Positions 26,316 to 34,404 of a stretch of 64,000 bases of DNA are shown piece by piece; the stretch's first letter is position 1, and each line of letters begins with the position of its first letter. The stretch lies in assembly GCA_003165595.1 (NCBI GenBank), contig PLWQ01000019.1:1-64000 (forward strand), in the 5' to 3' direction. The notes beneath the pieces are model-generated. The model ran no database searches, had not been told where the DNA came from, and was given only the letters and a program-made list of their open reading frames with translations. The translations under genes and the position numbers were made by a program. Source of the DNA: Fibrobacterota bacterium. Lineage in GTDB: Bacteria > Fibrobacterota > Chitinivibrionia > Chitinivibrionales > FEN-1185.

Positions 26316-26936
26316 CTACCCGCCGATTCCTTTAAGAATGTGAAATCCGCTGAATCCCAGGAATGCAAGCGACAACAGGCCGGCGCTTAAGAAAGCGGCC
26401 GGCAGTCCCCGGAGAGGGCGGGGCAATTCGGCGTATTCGAGCCGTTCCCGTATCGCAACCATCAGCACGAGCGCAAGTGTGTAACCCACGCCCGTGGCGC
26501 AGCCATTGACAAATGCAGACACCAGCGTCATGGGGCGGTTGGTGATCGGATTTGCCTGTACCGCCATGAGCGCCGCCGCGATAACAACGCAATTGGACGC
26601 CAGCATCGGAAGATAGACCCCGGTCCGTTCGTGCAGGGCCGGAGATAGTTTTTGCAGCGCCATTTCAGCGATCAAGGTGAGCGACACGATGACCATGACA
26701 AATACGAAAATCTGCAGGTACTCTGCCCTCAGGGGCAGCAGAATACCGTGGTCGATGATCCACGCAAGGGCCGATGCGATCGCCATCACCACCGTTGCCG
26801 ACAAACCCATGCCCAGAGCGCCCGGCAGCTTGTATGCCGCGCCGCACAGGGGGCATACGCCGATGCAGCGCGACAGCACGATGTTATTCACGAGGATCGA
26901 TGCGACGGAAAGTTCGAGCAACGGACCGGCGTTCAT
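26316..26936 (-). CDS. rnfA: Rnf complex membrane subunit A
   Basis: 206 residues from ATG 26936 with AAAGGAAAGG just upstream; the longer frame to 27017 is rejected. Six membrane helices; conserved LVNNIVLSRCIGVCPLCG with the Cys that helps bind the intramembrane Fe-S cluster shared with RnfE. Later segment NPITNRPMTLVSAFVNGCATGVGYTLAL is typical. The ATG overlaps the rnfE stop (TAATG), so translation is coupled. Confidence 0.95.
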   Translation of the reverse strand: MNAGPLLELSVASILVNNIVLSRCIGVCPLCGAAYKLPGALGMGLSATVVMAIASALAWIIDHGILLPLRAEYLQIFVFVMVIVSLTLIAEMALQKLSPALHERTGVYLPMLASNCVVIAAALMAVQANPITNRPMTLVSAFVNGCATGVGYTLALVLMVAIRERLEYAELPRPLRGLPAAFLSAGLLSLAFLGFSGFHILKGIGG

Positions 26937-27535
26937 TATGCCTTTTCCTTTCCTTTTTGCGCCATGAAGTAATTGTACAGTCCAAGCACAAACGCAAGGC
27001 TGAAAAACGCGCCGCACGCGGTGGTAAGCGCGAGGAACGGCTGGTGGCCCGGAATCACTTTCTGACCCATCAGGCTGAAATTACCGAACAGTTCCCGTAT
27101 CATGGAGCAGGCGAGAAGCGCAACGGTAAATCCGATCCCGACAACAATGGCGTCGAGCAGGGAGGCAATCGGTTTATTCTTGGCCGCAAAGGCGTCCGCT
27201 CTGTTGAGAATGAGACAATTGACCGCGATAAGAGGAACGTAGATTCCGAGCGCGGCGCTAAAATGCGGGGACCTGTTTAGAAGCAGCATGTTGGCCATGG
27301 ATGCGAAAGCGGTTATGATAAGGATCTGGCAGGGAATCCGCACCCGCTGCGCAATGAGGTTCCGCGTAATCGAAACCGCCAGGTTCGATGCCGCAAGAAC
27401 GGCCATCACCAGGCCGCTCATGACAAGCGCGTCGGCCATGGTTGCGGTCACGGCAAGGGCCGGGCACACGCCAAGGGCAACCCGGAACACCGGGTTTTGG
27501 GCAAAAATGCCTCGTCCGAATTCGCCTGCCGTCAT
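26936..27535 (-). CDS. rnfE: Rnf complex membrane subunit E
   Basis: 199 residues with six membrane helices. Conserved AQNPVFRVALGVCPALAVTAT carries the cluster Cys; VRIPCQILIITAFAS and IYVPLIAVNCLILNRADAFA are also characteristic. Paired with RnfA in the membrane, it transfers electrons across the bilayer. Overlaps the anchor-only rnfG ORF by 4 bases and rnfA by 1 base. Confidence 0.95.
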   Translation of the reverse strand: MTAGEFGRGIFAQNPVFRVALGVCPALAVTATMADALVMSGLVMAVLAASNLAVSITRNLIAQRVRIPCQILIITAFASMANMLLLNRSPHFSAALGIYVPLIAVNCLILNRADAFAAKNKPIASLLDAIVVGIGFTVALLACSMIRELFGNFSLMGQKVIPGHQPFLALTTACGAFFSLAFVLGLYNYFMAQKGKEKA

Positions 27536-27714
27536 TTGACCTCCGCCGGATGAGACGCAGCACTGTCTTTTGCCAAAGTCACCCCGTTTGAGGCGGAGGA
27601 GGCCGCGCCGCCGGGTGCGCTTGCACTGAGCGACGCATGAGTCAAGATGATGAGCATTCCCGCAAACACCGCAACTCCCATCATTGCGAGGGCCGACTTC
27701 ACAACGTCATTCAC
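27532..27714 (-). CDS. Anchor-only RnfG-position protein lacking the FMN domain
   Basis: 60 residues: a single N-terminal membrane helix (VVKSALAMMGVAVFAGMLII), then a short Ala/Ser-rich tail. It sits where rnfG sits in rnfCDGEAB, overlapping rnfD by 8 bases and rnfE by 4, so it is a neat coding unit and not decayed sequence. Normal RnfG is about 200 residues and has an FMN_bind domain with a flavinylated Thr in an (S/T)GAT motif; nothing of this is present. Identity as a truncated RnfG is inferred from position and the membrane segment. Alternatively an unrelated small subunit occupies the slot. Confidence 0.65.
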   Translation of the reverse strand: MNDVVKSALAMMGVAVFAGMLIILTHASLSASAPGGAASSASNGVTLAKDSAASHPAEVK

Positions 27715-28747
27715 GCTTCTTCCTTTCGCCGTACGGCCGGGGCCGGCAGTACCGGTCGAGGATCGGCACGCAGAAATTCATCAACAGAATGGCCCAACAC
27801 ACCCCGTCCGCATAGCCGCCGTATTTTCTGATGAGAAAGGTGATCACGCCGCATCCGATGCCGAACAAAATCCGCCCCCATGGCGTCATGGGAGAGGTAA
27901 CGGGATCGGCCGCCAGGAAGAAAGCCCCGAGCATGACGCCGCCGCCGAACACTTGATACAGGGGAACAATGAACGCTTCCGTTGATAAAACGTCGCCGGT
28001 CCCGTTGAAAATCCAAGACAACAGGAAAATGCTCCCGATAAAGGAGAAGGGCGTGCGGAAGCGGATAATGCCTTTATACAAAAGGAAGATTGCGCCAAGA
28101 AGTATTGCAATGCCCGATGTGGCTCCGAGGCTTCCGCCGACATTGCCCACAAGGAGGCTGCCGATGGCATCCTGGAGGTCGAGCGGATGGAAATTGCCGG
28201 TTGCCAGAGCGTTCTTGAAGTAAACAAGCGGGGTAGCTTCGGTGACTCCGTCGAGCGCTCTGGACAAGCCGAACATCGTTCCGTGCGCGGGAGCGGTAAA
28301 CGAGGTCATGGCGGCGGGGAAGGACACCATGAGGAATGCGCGGGCGGCCAGGGCGGGATTTACCAGGTTGTTGCCAAGCCCTCCGAACGCCATCTTGACA
28401 ACAGCAATGGCAAACACGCTCCCCGCGGCTCCCATCCAGAACGGCAGGTGCGCCGGCAGGGTAAAGGCGAACAGAAGTCCCGTAACCACCGCGCTCAAAT
28501 CGCTTGTGGAAAGTTGTTTACGGAAAAGAATACAGAGGAGCGCCTCGGTACCGACGGCGGCGGCCGTGCACACGAGGGTCAGAGCCAGTGCGCGCATCCC
28601 GAAGAACACCATCGACGCGACAAACGCGGGAATGAGCGCGATGATCACCGACAGCATAATGGTGTGCACGCTTTCGCTCTGCCGGATGTGGGGCGGCGTG
28701 GAAAGGTGCAAAAGCGGTTGCGGGCTTTCGGAAACGGGTTCGTTCAT
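27707..28747 (-). CDS. rnfD: Rnf complex membrane subunit D
   Basis: 346 residues from ATG 28747, which overlaps the rnfC stop (ATGA); the extended frame to 28864 is rejected. About nine membrane helices. The flavinylation region reads LDGVTEATPL, retaining the Thr in the A-T-P context that carries FMN in other RnfD proteins; GGLGNNLVNPALAARAF and FFLAADPVTSPMTPWGRI are conserved. So the RnfD flavin site appears intact even though the RnfG flavin domain is missing. Confidence 0.94.
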   Translation of the reverse strand: MNEPVSESPQPLLHLSTPPHIRQSESVHTIMLSVIIALIPAFVASMVFFGMRALALTLVCTAAAVGTEALLCILFRKQLSTSDLSAVVTGLLFAFTLPAHLPFWMGAAGSVFAIAVVKMAFGGLGNNLVNPALAARAFLMVSFPAAMTSFTAPAHGTMFGLSRALDGVTEATPLVYFKNALATGNFHPLDLQDAIGSLLVGNVGGSLGATSGIAILLGAIFLLYKGIIRFRTPFSFIGSIFLLSWIFNGTGDVLSTEAFIVPLYQVFGGGVMLGAFFLAADPVTSPMTPWGRILFGIGCGVITFLIRKYGGYADGVCWAILLMNFCVPILDRYCRPRPYGERKKRE

Positions 28748-30093
28748 GCCGCTGCTCCCGGCGCCGCGCGGGACGCTGCGGCGTTTTTCACCCGGTATTT
28801 CCCCAGTTTCATAAAGTGAACCAGATTGATTTTCGCCGGGCACACGTACGCGCAGGAACCGCATTCGATGCAGTCCGCAACGCCCCAGTGCTGCGCGTCA
28901 ATTACGTTGTTCTTATCAGTAAACCGCATGAGGTAGGCCGGAGACAAGCGCATGGGGCAGGCGCGCGTACACCTGCCGCAGCCGATGCAGTTATAGTTCC
29001 GTACGCCCGGAACAAGCGTATCAAAGGCGAAGACGCCGTAGGTGGTTTTGAGCACCGGCGCGTCAAGTTCGGCCTGGGCGCTGCCGCGCATGGGACCGCC
29101 CATCACCACTTTCTTTGTCCGCTGCAGGTCCGTACCGCAGAATTCGAGAACGTTTCTTACCGGCGTCCCCAGGCGAACCAGGAGGTTTTTGGGTGTGGAA
29201 ACGCAGGGTCCCCCGGCAGTGAGGGTACGCTGGTACAGGGGAGTGCCGCTCAGCACGGACCGCGCGATGGCGAGAATGGTGGCGGCGTTATGCACGGCGC
29301 AGCCGGCGTCCGCCGGAGTCCCGCCCGAGGGGATTTCTCTCTTTGTCAATGTGCGAACAAGGATCTTCTCGTCGCTCTGCGGGTATTTCGGTCTTACCAG
29401 GGCGACGGATAGATCGTGAAATTTCTCATCCTTGCACGCGTCCGAAAGCGAGGACGCAACATCGGCGGCGGAACTGTCCGCTACAACGATTGCCCGTTTC
29501 GCTCCCAGAATCTTCCTGACGATAAGGGCGCCGGTAAGAATTTCGTCGGTGTGTTCTTTTACGAGGCGCAAGTCGGCGACCGCGAAGGGCTCACACCCGG
29601 TGCAATCGACGATAACCGTGTCCACCGGATTATTCGCCGGCGGAAGGAGATTCACCTGGGCCGGAACGCCCGTCCCGCCCATTCCCACAACTCCACAGGA
29701 AAAGATTTTCCGCACAATTTCCTGTGGAGCGGCCTCTTTCCAGGGGGTGTCGATGCCGGCCGTCTCGACGGCCAAATCCTGGCCGTCATTTTCTATTTCT
29801 GCGGCGAGAACGTGCGCGCCCAGCGGGTGGGGAAAGTTCGCCACCGAAAGCACGACGCCGGATACCGACGAATGTACAGCTGCCGAATCAGGAGACGATG
29901 GTTCCGCGATCAATTGGCCCAGGCGCACCCTGTCCCCGCGTTTCACAAGGATGCTGGCGCAGGGGCCCGTGTGCTGTAGAACCGGGATTATGACTTTGGC
30001 GGGCGGCGGCAGCACTTCTATGGGTGAGTCTGCCGTGGGGTTTTTGTACTTGGGAGGGTGAATGCCACCGCGAAAACCGAGTGACCGGAACAA
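28744..30093 (-). CDS. rnfC: Rnf complex subunit C, NADH/FMN-binding
   Basis: 449 residues from TTG 30093, chosen because homologs start just before the conserved FRGGIHP and because AAAGGA lies upstream; the ATG at 30216 would add 41 non-conserved residues. Contains the NADH/flavin domain (CGVVGMGGTGVPAQVNL; VIVDCTGCEP, TAGGPCVS) and two ferredoxin motifs, CIGCGRCTRACP and CIECGSCAYVCP. RnfC reduces NAD at the cytoplasmic face. First gene of the operon; the preceding 159 bases should hold its promoter, none obvious. Confidence 0.94.
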   Translation of the reverse strand: MFRSLGFRGGIHPPKYKNPTADSPIEVLPPPAKVIIPVLQHTGPCASILVKRGDRVRLGQLIAEPSSPDSAAVHSSVSGVVLSVANFPHPLGAHVLAAEIENDGQDLAVETAGIDTPWKEAAPQEIVRKIFSCGVVGMGGTGVPAQVNLLPPANNPVDTVIVDCTGCEPFAVADLRLVKEHTDEILTGALIVRKILGAKRAIVVADSSAADVASSLSDACKDEKFHDLSVALVRPKYPQSDEKILVRTLTKREIPSGGTPADAGCAVHNAATILAIARSVLSGTPLYQRTLTAGGPCVSTPKNLLVRLGTPVRNVLEFCGTDLQRTKKVVMGGPMRGSAQAELDAPVLKTTYGVFAFDTLVPGVRNYNCIGCGRCTRACPMRLSPAYLMRFTDKNNVIDAQHWGVADCIECGSCAYVCPAKINLVHFMKLGKYRVKNAAASRAAPGAAA

Positions 30094-30252
30094 TACCTTT
30101 GTCCTTTGATGTGAGAAGTGCGAGAAGAAACGATAGTGCTCCGCGCATTGCCCGCATGCCGGACGCTCTATCAAATTTGGTGAAATTAAAGTACGTCCGG
30201 TGCGACATGAAGTCAAGGTAAAATCTTCGGGCAGCCGTGCGCCCGAGACGAT

Positions 30253-30606
30253 CTATAGCGTGTTGTTTTCCGCCTCTTTCCAGAACGCGTCTTCTGATGA
30301 AAAAAGAGGGATCACTTTGCCGATTTCAAGGACATAGAATACGTCCCACACGTTTCCCGCCGGGCAAATAATCGCCATTGTCGCGCCGCTTTTCTTCGCG
30401 AGGTACGACAGCTTGAGAATGGTTGACAAAGAATAGCTTGCAATGATCTTGAGCCCGCTCATATTGAGTACAAAAGCCTTTTCACCGAGGCTGAGATGTT
30501 CTCCAAACGCCACCTTGAGCTGGCGGGAACCGTCGTAATCGAGGTCGCCGCTCAGATGGAAAAAGAGACGGTCGTTTTTCTTTTCCGGGGTAAGTACAAA
30601 TTGCAT
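30253..30606 (-). CDS. STAS-domain protein (anti-sigma factor antagonist-like)
   Basis: 117 residues forming one STAS domain: FFHLSGDLDYDGSRQLKVAF at the start, KAFVLNMSGLKIIASYSLSTILKL at the usual switch region. In classic antagonists the switch is D-S-S-G with a phosphorylated Ser; here the aligned residues are A-S-Y-S, with Tyr at the usual phosphosite. It may be regulated differently or act as a constitutive binding module. No anti-sigma kinase or phosphatase gene is adjacent. Lies between rnfC and DUF4416. Confidence 0.82.
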   Translation of the reverse strand: MQFVLTPEKKNDRLFFHLSGDLDYDGSRQLKVAFGEHLSLGEKAFVLNMSGLKIIASYSLSTILKLSYLAKKSGATMAIICPAGNVWDVFYVLEIGKVIPLFSSEDAFWKEAENNTL

Positions 30607-30815
30607 GGCAGCCTTTATGTTTGAGGAAACAACTATAAAATCGTATTTGCCCCGCGCAGCGGAAATCAGAATCGGCAGGTAATTGCGAATTCCGCCCGCA
30701 TGTATTTTCTCATCAGTTGGAGACTTCGATTTTTTCCATTGCAGGTTGCGCAGCTAGATCTTCATTTTGTGCTGCATGGCCGCCGGGGCACAGACAATCG
30801 CAAAGAGGAGTGGCT

Positions 30816-31361
30816 GTGGGAGCGGCAACGATACCGGACAAAGTCAAACTGTTTGCGGCGATCACGTTCGCGCCGGAGGCGCGCATCGCGGAGGTAACGT
30901 CGGCTCTGGCGCGTTCCTTTGGCTCCGTTGACTTTTCCTATGGTCCGGTTCCCTTTGATTTTACCGACTACTATGGAGATGAAATGGGGCGGGGCCTCAG
31001 GAAAATGTACTTGACATTTGAAACTCCCGCGGAACGCGAAGCGCTGTCGGGCGTTAAGGTCTTCACCAACGACCTGGAATGTCGGTATGCCGCGAAAGGC
31101 AGGCGTGCGGTCAATATAGATCCGGGGTATATTGCAGCCGACAAGCTCGTGCTCGCGAGCACCAAGGATTTTTATCACCGCGTGTACCTCTCGCAGGGAA
31201 TTTTCGCCGAGGTCACGCTTCATTACCGCAAGGGGATCTACCGGTTTTTTTCCTGGACGTTTCCCGATTACCGCGAGCCGGCCTTTCTCGAATTTCTCCA
31301 GCGGGTTCGCGCTCGCTATGTAAAAACCGCGCGCGAAGCGCGTGAGTCACGGCGCGGGTGA
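30816..31361 (+). CDS. DUF4416 family protein
   Basis: 181 residues from GTG 30816, supported by AGAGGAG 5 bases upstream; the frame is open further back without a ribosome site. Matches the DUF4416 pattern: KLFAAITFAPEAR, FSYGPVPFDFTDYYGDEMG, FTNDLE, VNIDPGYIAADKLVLASTKD, GIFAEVTLHYRKG and FPDYR. Conserved acidic and basic residues suggest an enzyme, but function is unknown. No clear operon context; it converges with osmC, and repeat D copy 2 begins at its stop. Confidence 0.88.
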   Translation: MGAATIPDKVKLFAAITFAPEARIAEVTSALARSFGSVDFSYGPVPFDFTDYYGDEMGRGLRKMYLTFETPAEREALSGVKVFTNDLECRYAAKGRRAVNIDPGYIAADKLVLASTKDFYHRVYLSQGIFAEVTLHYRKGIYRFFSWTFPDYREPAFLEFLQRVRARYVKTAREARESRRG

Positions 31362-31424
31362 TTTCGTGCAGCGCGAACAAGCATTAGAGAGAAGCCTGTG
31401 GCCGTGGTTCTTTACTCGCCGGCC
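31361..31424 (+). repeat. Dispersed repeat family D, copy 2
   Basis: Counterpart of 24083-24137 (shared blocks given there). It fills the 50-base gap between the convergent DUF4416 and osmC stops and runs slightly into the osmC end. Confidence 0.7.
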
Positions 31425-31819
31425 GTTACAGCGCTCACCGCTATGACTGGAGGCGCCGCCAGGTGCTTCTTGACCGTGCAGGACTCCGCGGCTCGGACTA
31501 CGGCCTCTTTATACTTTACGGGAAAATCGGGCGGGAGCAGGATTGCGATATCGATTCGTTCCACGAAGTGCGTAGCGTCATTGCGGAATACCGTCTGCGT
31601 GAGCCGGATATTTTCGGTTGCAATCGACCGCGCCCGGCAGAACAATGCCACGAAGTATCCGGCGCACGTGGCAATAGACGCGAGAAACAGTTCAAAAGGC
31701 GACGGCGCGGCGTTGGTTCCTCCGTCGGCCTCGGGTTGATCTGTCGTAATTGTGAAGCCCCGGATCGTCGCTTCCACTTTTGTGCCTCCCGGCAGCGAAA
31801 CACTGATGACTTGTTCCAT
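31412..31819 (-). CDS. OsmC/Ohr family peroxiredoxin-like protein
   Basis: 135 residues. Carries the two OsmC cysteines: the first in FLASIATCAGYFVALF and the second in AAESCTVKKHL, which reduce organic hydroperoxides. The opening TIRGFTITTDQPEADGG segment and PSPFELFL are typical. ATG at 31819 with a purine-rich GGGGGAAG upstream. Probably cytoplasmic; lipoyl or thioredoxin partners are usual for the family. Closer to OsmC-like (YhfA) members than Ohr by general pattern; not certain. Confidence 0.88.
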   Translation of the reverse strand: MEQVISVSLPGGTKVEATIRGFTITTDQPEADGGTNAAPSPFELFLASIATCAGYFVALFCRARSIATENIRLTQTVFRNDATHFVERIDIAILLPPDFPVKYKEAVVRAAESCTVKKHLAAPPVIAVSAVTAGE

Positions 31820-31885
31820 TCTTTCTTCCCCCTGTTTCCTTTTTCTCTGTGCCCTCTGCGCCTCTGTGGTGGATCTTTCGTCCTC

Positions 31886-32641
31886 TTAGAAAATCACGAA
31901 CCGTCGTATCGCATGATACCAGGACTTGTACCACGGCGGATTGGGAGGCGCCGTTGCCGCCATTCGCCGCGCAACCTCTTTGTCGAGATCGGAGAGCAGC
32001 CGCGGAAGAATGAGGGCGGTGGCAAGCCGCACGAGCCACTGGGGCATGGGCTGCCACACCCAACCCTGGGCCACGATGCCCAGCCTGCACGAGTCGCGCC
32101 CTGCCGGGACGACAAACGCGGCAAGGCGCACGCCGTGTGTTCTGTAGTTGAGCCAGCCCGACAGCTGGCTGCTCCATTTTGCCTCCAGTACCGGGTCCTC
32201 GGTCTGGCTTGCAAAGAAGCGGAGATGAGTGGAATCGGTCCAGGAGATGGTGTCGACGATGCCGATACTCCACACGCGCGCTATGGCGGCCCGTCCTTCA
32301 ACATACCATGTGCTTAGACCTCTCCGGAGCCGGGCGCGCGGCTCGTTGATGCGGCGGCACTGGTATACATTCCGGAAGATGTGCTCATAGTTGCTCAAGT
32401 CAAGCGCAACGCGTCCGACCTGCGGTGCCGGATACGGCAGGCTCCACACTCCCCAGGCGCGGTACACCACGGGCGTGTCGGACAATTGCTGGAATTCCAC
32501 GCGGTTGTCCGATCCGGACCGCAATTGATTCTCCACGAAGGCGTAGTCGAATTCGGCAAGGCGGCCGGGCGGACGGGCCGCGGCCCCGGCGATCGCGATG
32601 GCACAGAGTAGCGCACAAATGGTTGGGGTTCGGATAGTCAT
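31886..32641 (-). CDS. Exported protein, possible START-like lipid-binding fold
   Basis: 251 residues from ATG 32641 (a TTG four codons upstream is possible). Signal peptide about 1-22 (ICALLCAIAIAGAAA). The body has alternating strands and RAWGVWSLPYPAP, TWYVEGRAAIARVWSIGIVDTI segments reminiscent of SRPBCC/START-like proteins, but this is weak. A C-terminal amphipathic helix (LVRLATALILPRLLSDL) may anchor it at a membrane. No functional neighbour. Confidence 0.6.
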   Translation of the reverse strand: MTIRTPTICALLCAIAIAGAAARPPGRLAEFDYAFVENQLRSGSDNRVEFQQLSDTPVVYRAWGVWSLPYPAPQVGRVALDLSNYEHIFRNVYQCRRINEPRARLRRGLSTWYVEGRAAIARVWSIGIVDTISWTDSTHLRFFASQTEDPVLEAKWSSQLSGWLNYRTHGVRLAAFVVPAGRDSCRLGIVAQGWVWQPMPQWLVRLATALILPRLLSDLDKEVARRMAATAPPNPPWYKSWYHAIRRFVIF

Positions 32642-32687
32642 GGGTATGCTCAAAATACTTTATAGTTCCCCGCGCGGCAGAGCATCC

Positions 32688-34010
32688 TCACGAGACCGAG
32701 GCGTTATTCGCTTTTGCCAAGTCCATCACTTGCTGCACTGCCGGGGCGTCCCAGCCGGGAAGCAGGGTGATGAAATAAGAGTCGTTATGGGACAGCGGCG
32801 TCTGCCGGAGGACAGGATACGCCGCGGCATAGCGTTCGAAGAGGGGAGTGCGGGGAACGGGAGACACAAATACCGGCTTCGTCTTTACCGAAAGCGAAGC
32901 CACGAATTCCATTTCATCCTCGACCTGGTCCCGGGTCTGGCCGGCAAGCCCGGCCATCACATACACGCCGATCGACGCGCCGCCGAATCCCGCCTGTTTC
33001 GCAGCCGATACGGCGCGGGCAAGCCCCTTCCTCGATGTTTTTCCGCCGGTGTCCCGGAGGAAGGCGTCGCCGCCGGTCTCGTAGCCGAAACGCAGGGTCT
33101 CAAAACCTGCCGATTTCATTCCGTCAAGTACCTCGGGCGTGGCCCAACGCACGTGCAGACCGTTGGGAGTGTGAAAGGCCCCGGTGACGCCTGCGCGGGA
33201 AAGCGCGCGTGCGACGAGGAGGAAGTGTTCGCCGTTATTGTGCAGCAGCGCGTCGTCGTACCAGGCGAAGTTGCCCACGCCGAGGCGATTCTGCAGAAAC
33301 GCCAGTTCTTCCGCCACAACCGGGGCGGGCCTCGGAACATACCCGGGGTGCAGGAATCGCGAGGCGCAATAGGAACAGCTCAAGGGGCAACCAAGAGACG
33401 AAAGCGCGGGCCCATGGAAGGCACGGGAGAGCACCTCGAGGGCAGGCAGCAGCGAATCGCATGCGGAAAGCGATTTGAGACTTGACAGATACGGAATATT
33501 CGATGCGCGGATCGCCGTCTGATCGAACAATGTTCCGCCGTATACAAACGCGTCGGGGCACGCTTCCCGCACCGCCGACGGGATCAATTGGGCGGAAGTC
33601 CCTCCGATTACCACCGGCGTGCCCGGCACAACGCTCCTCACCACGCGCACCGTTTCCCGCAGTCCGGGCAGCCAGTAGGTCATGGATGAACCGACAAAGA
33701 CGGCATCGGGAGCGGGTATGCCCGAAAGACGGGTGCAGAGATCGCTTTCCGTACTACCGTACAGCTTGTAGCGGCGCAACATGGTCCCGTAGATCGCCGG
33801 CTTGGGAAACGGGCGGTGAGGAAAAGCGCCGGTGCCGTTGGCACGTCCTAACGCATCGGGCGGGCGCTGGAGACAGTCTACATAGAGAACTTGTGCCCCG
33901 TTCTGTTTGAGCATTGCGATGAGAAAATACAGCCCGACGGGGTGCATCCATTCGTCGTAAAGCTTGAAGTCGGTGACCCATGGATTTACAACCAGTGCGC
34001 GAAACGACAT
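32688..34010 (-). CDS. B12-binding-type radical SAM protein
   Basis: 440 residues. N-terminal Rossmann-like domain of the cobalamin-binding type (VVNPWVTDFKLYDEWMHPVG; PDAVFVGSSMTYWLPG; VVIGGTSAQLIPSAV), lacking the canonical DxHxxG ligand, then a radical SAM barrel with CPLSCSYC (CxxxCxxC), RFGYETGG and SIGVYVMAGL. Such proteins methylate or rearrange lipids, antibiotics or hopanoid precursors; substrate unknown. Alone on this strand, with a repeat-rich gap upstream. Confidence 0.85.
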   Translation of the reverse strand: MSFRALVVNPWVTDFKLYDEWMHPVGLYFLIAMLKQNGAQVLYVDCLQRPPDALGRANGTGAFPHRPFPKPAIYGTMLRRYKLYGSTESDLCTRLSGIPAPDAVFVGSSMTYWLPGLRETVRVVRSVVPGTPVVIGGTSAQLIPSAVREACPDAFVYGGTLFDQTAIRASNIPYLSSLKSLSACDSLLPALEVLSRAFHGPALSSLGCPLSCSYCASRFLHPGYVPRPAPVVAEELAFLQNRLGVGNFAWYDDALLHNNGEHFLLVARALSRAGVTGAFHTPNGLHVRWATPEVLDGMKSAGFETLRFGYETGGDAFLRDTGGKTSRKGLARAVSAAKQAGFGGASIGVYVMAGLAGQTRDQVEDEMEFVASLSVKTKPVFVSPVPRTPLFERYAAAYPVLRQTPLSHNDSYFITLLPGWDAPAVQQVMDLAKANNASVS

Positions 34011-34066
34011 GGGGTTTCCGTCAAAAAAAGAGATTGGGGCGGCTCGACTGGCAATTTATATTGAAT

Positions 34067-34250
34067 CCCACAGCGAGGGCGTCCTCGGAGTTTGCTCCGG
34101 GGTTAGCGAGCGACTAAGCGACTATGAGTATGTTTTATTCCATAGGGATGGAAGATTCCTCGCAGCTTGCTGCGAGGTCTTTCAATCCCACAGCGAGCGC
34201 ATTCCCCGATGCTTGCGTCGGGAGGCCTTTGTCCGGCCGCCGCCGCTGAA
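34067..34250. repeat. Dispersed repeat family A, copy 2, with three hairpins
   Basis: Counterpart of 1-95. Full copy shows three stem-loops: CCTCGGAG-TTTG-CTCCGGGG (about 34083-34102), CCTCGCAG-CTTG-CTGCGAGG (about 34159-34178) and CCCGATG-CTTG-CGTCGGG (about 34205-34222). TCCCACAGCGAG occurs at both ends (about 34071 and 34187), flanking the inner part like a direct repeat. The 394-base gap 34011-34404 otherwise holds only the upstream region of the histidine kinase; no gene. Confidence 0.72.
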
Positions 34251-34404
34251 ATGTGTGGCTCTTTTCGGTTGTCCATAGTATAATTTTTCACGTTAAAACC
34301 GCCGGATGCACAAGCAAGCACAGCCAATATAATTGCTGCGCGGAAAATTGCCGTGCTCCGGTTTTCGCATGAGCGGCGCAAGCGCGCAAACATGGAGTAG
34401 ACGA

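Noticed and set aside
25114-26343. 409-codon open frame on the plus strand opposite rnfB
   Set aside because: Antisense to a gene with multiple ferredoxin motifs; the translation has no recognisable domain. Its first 100 bases include the real 51-residue gene in another frame.
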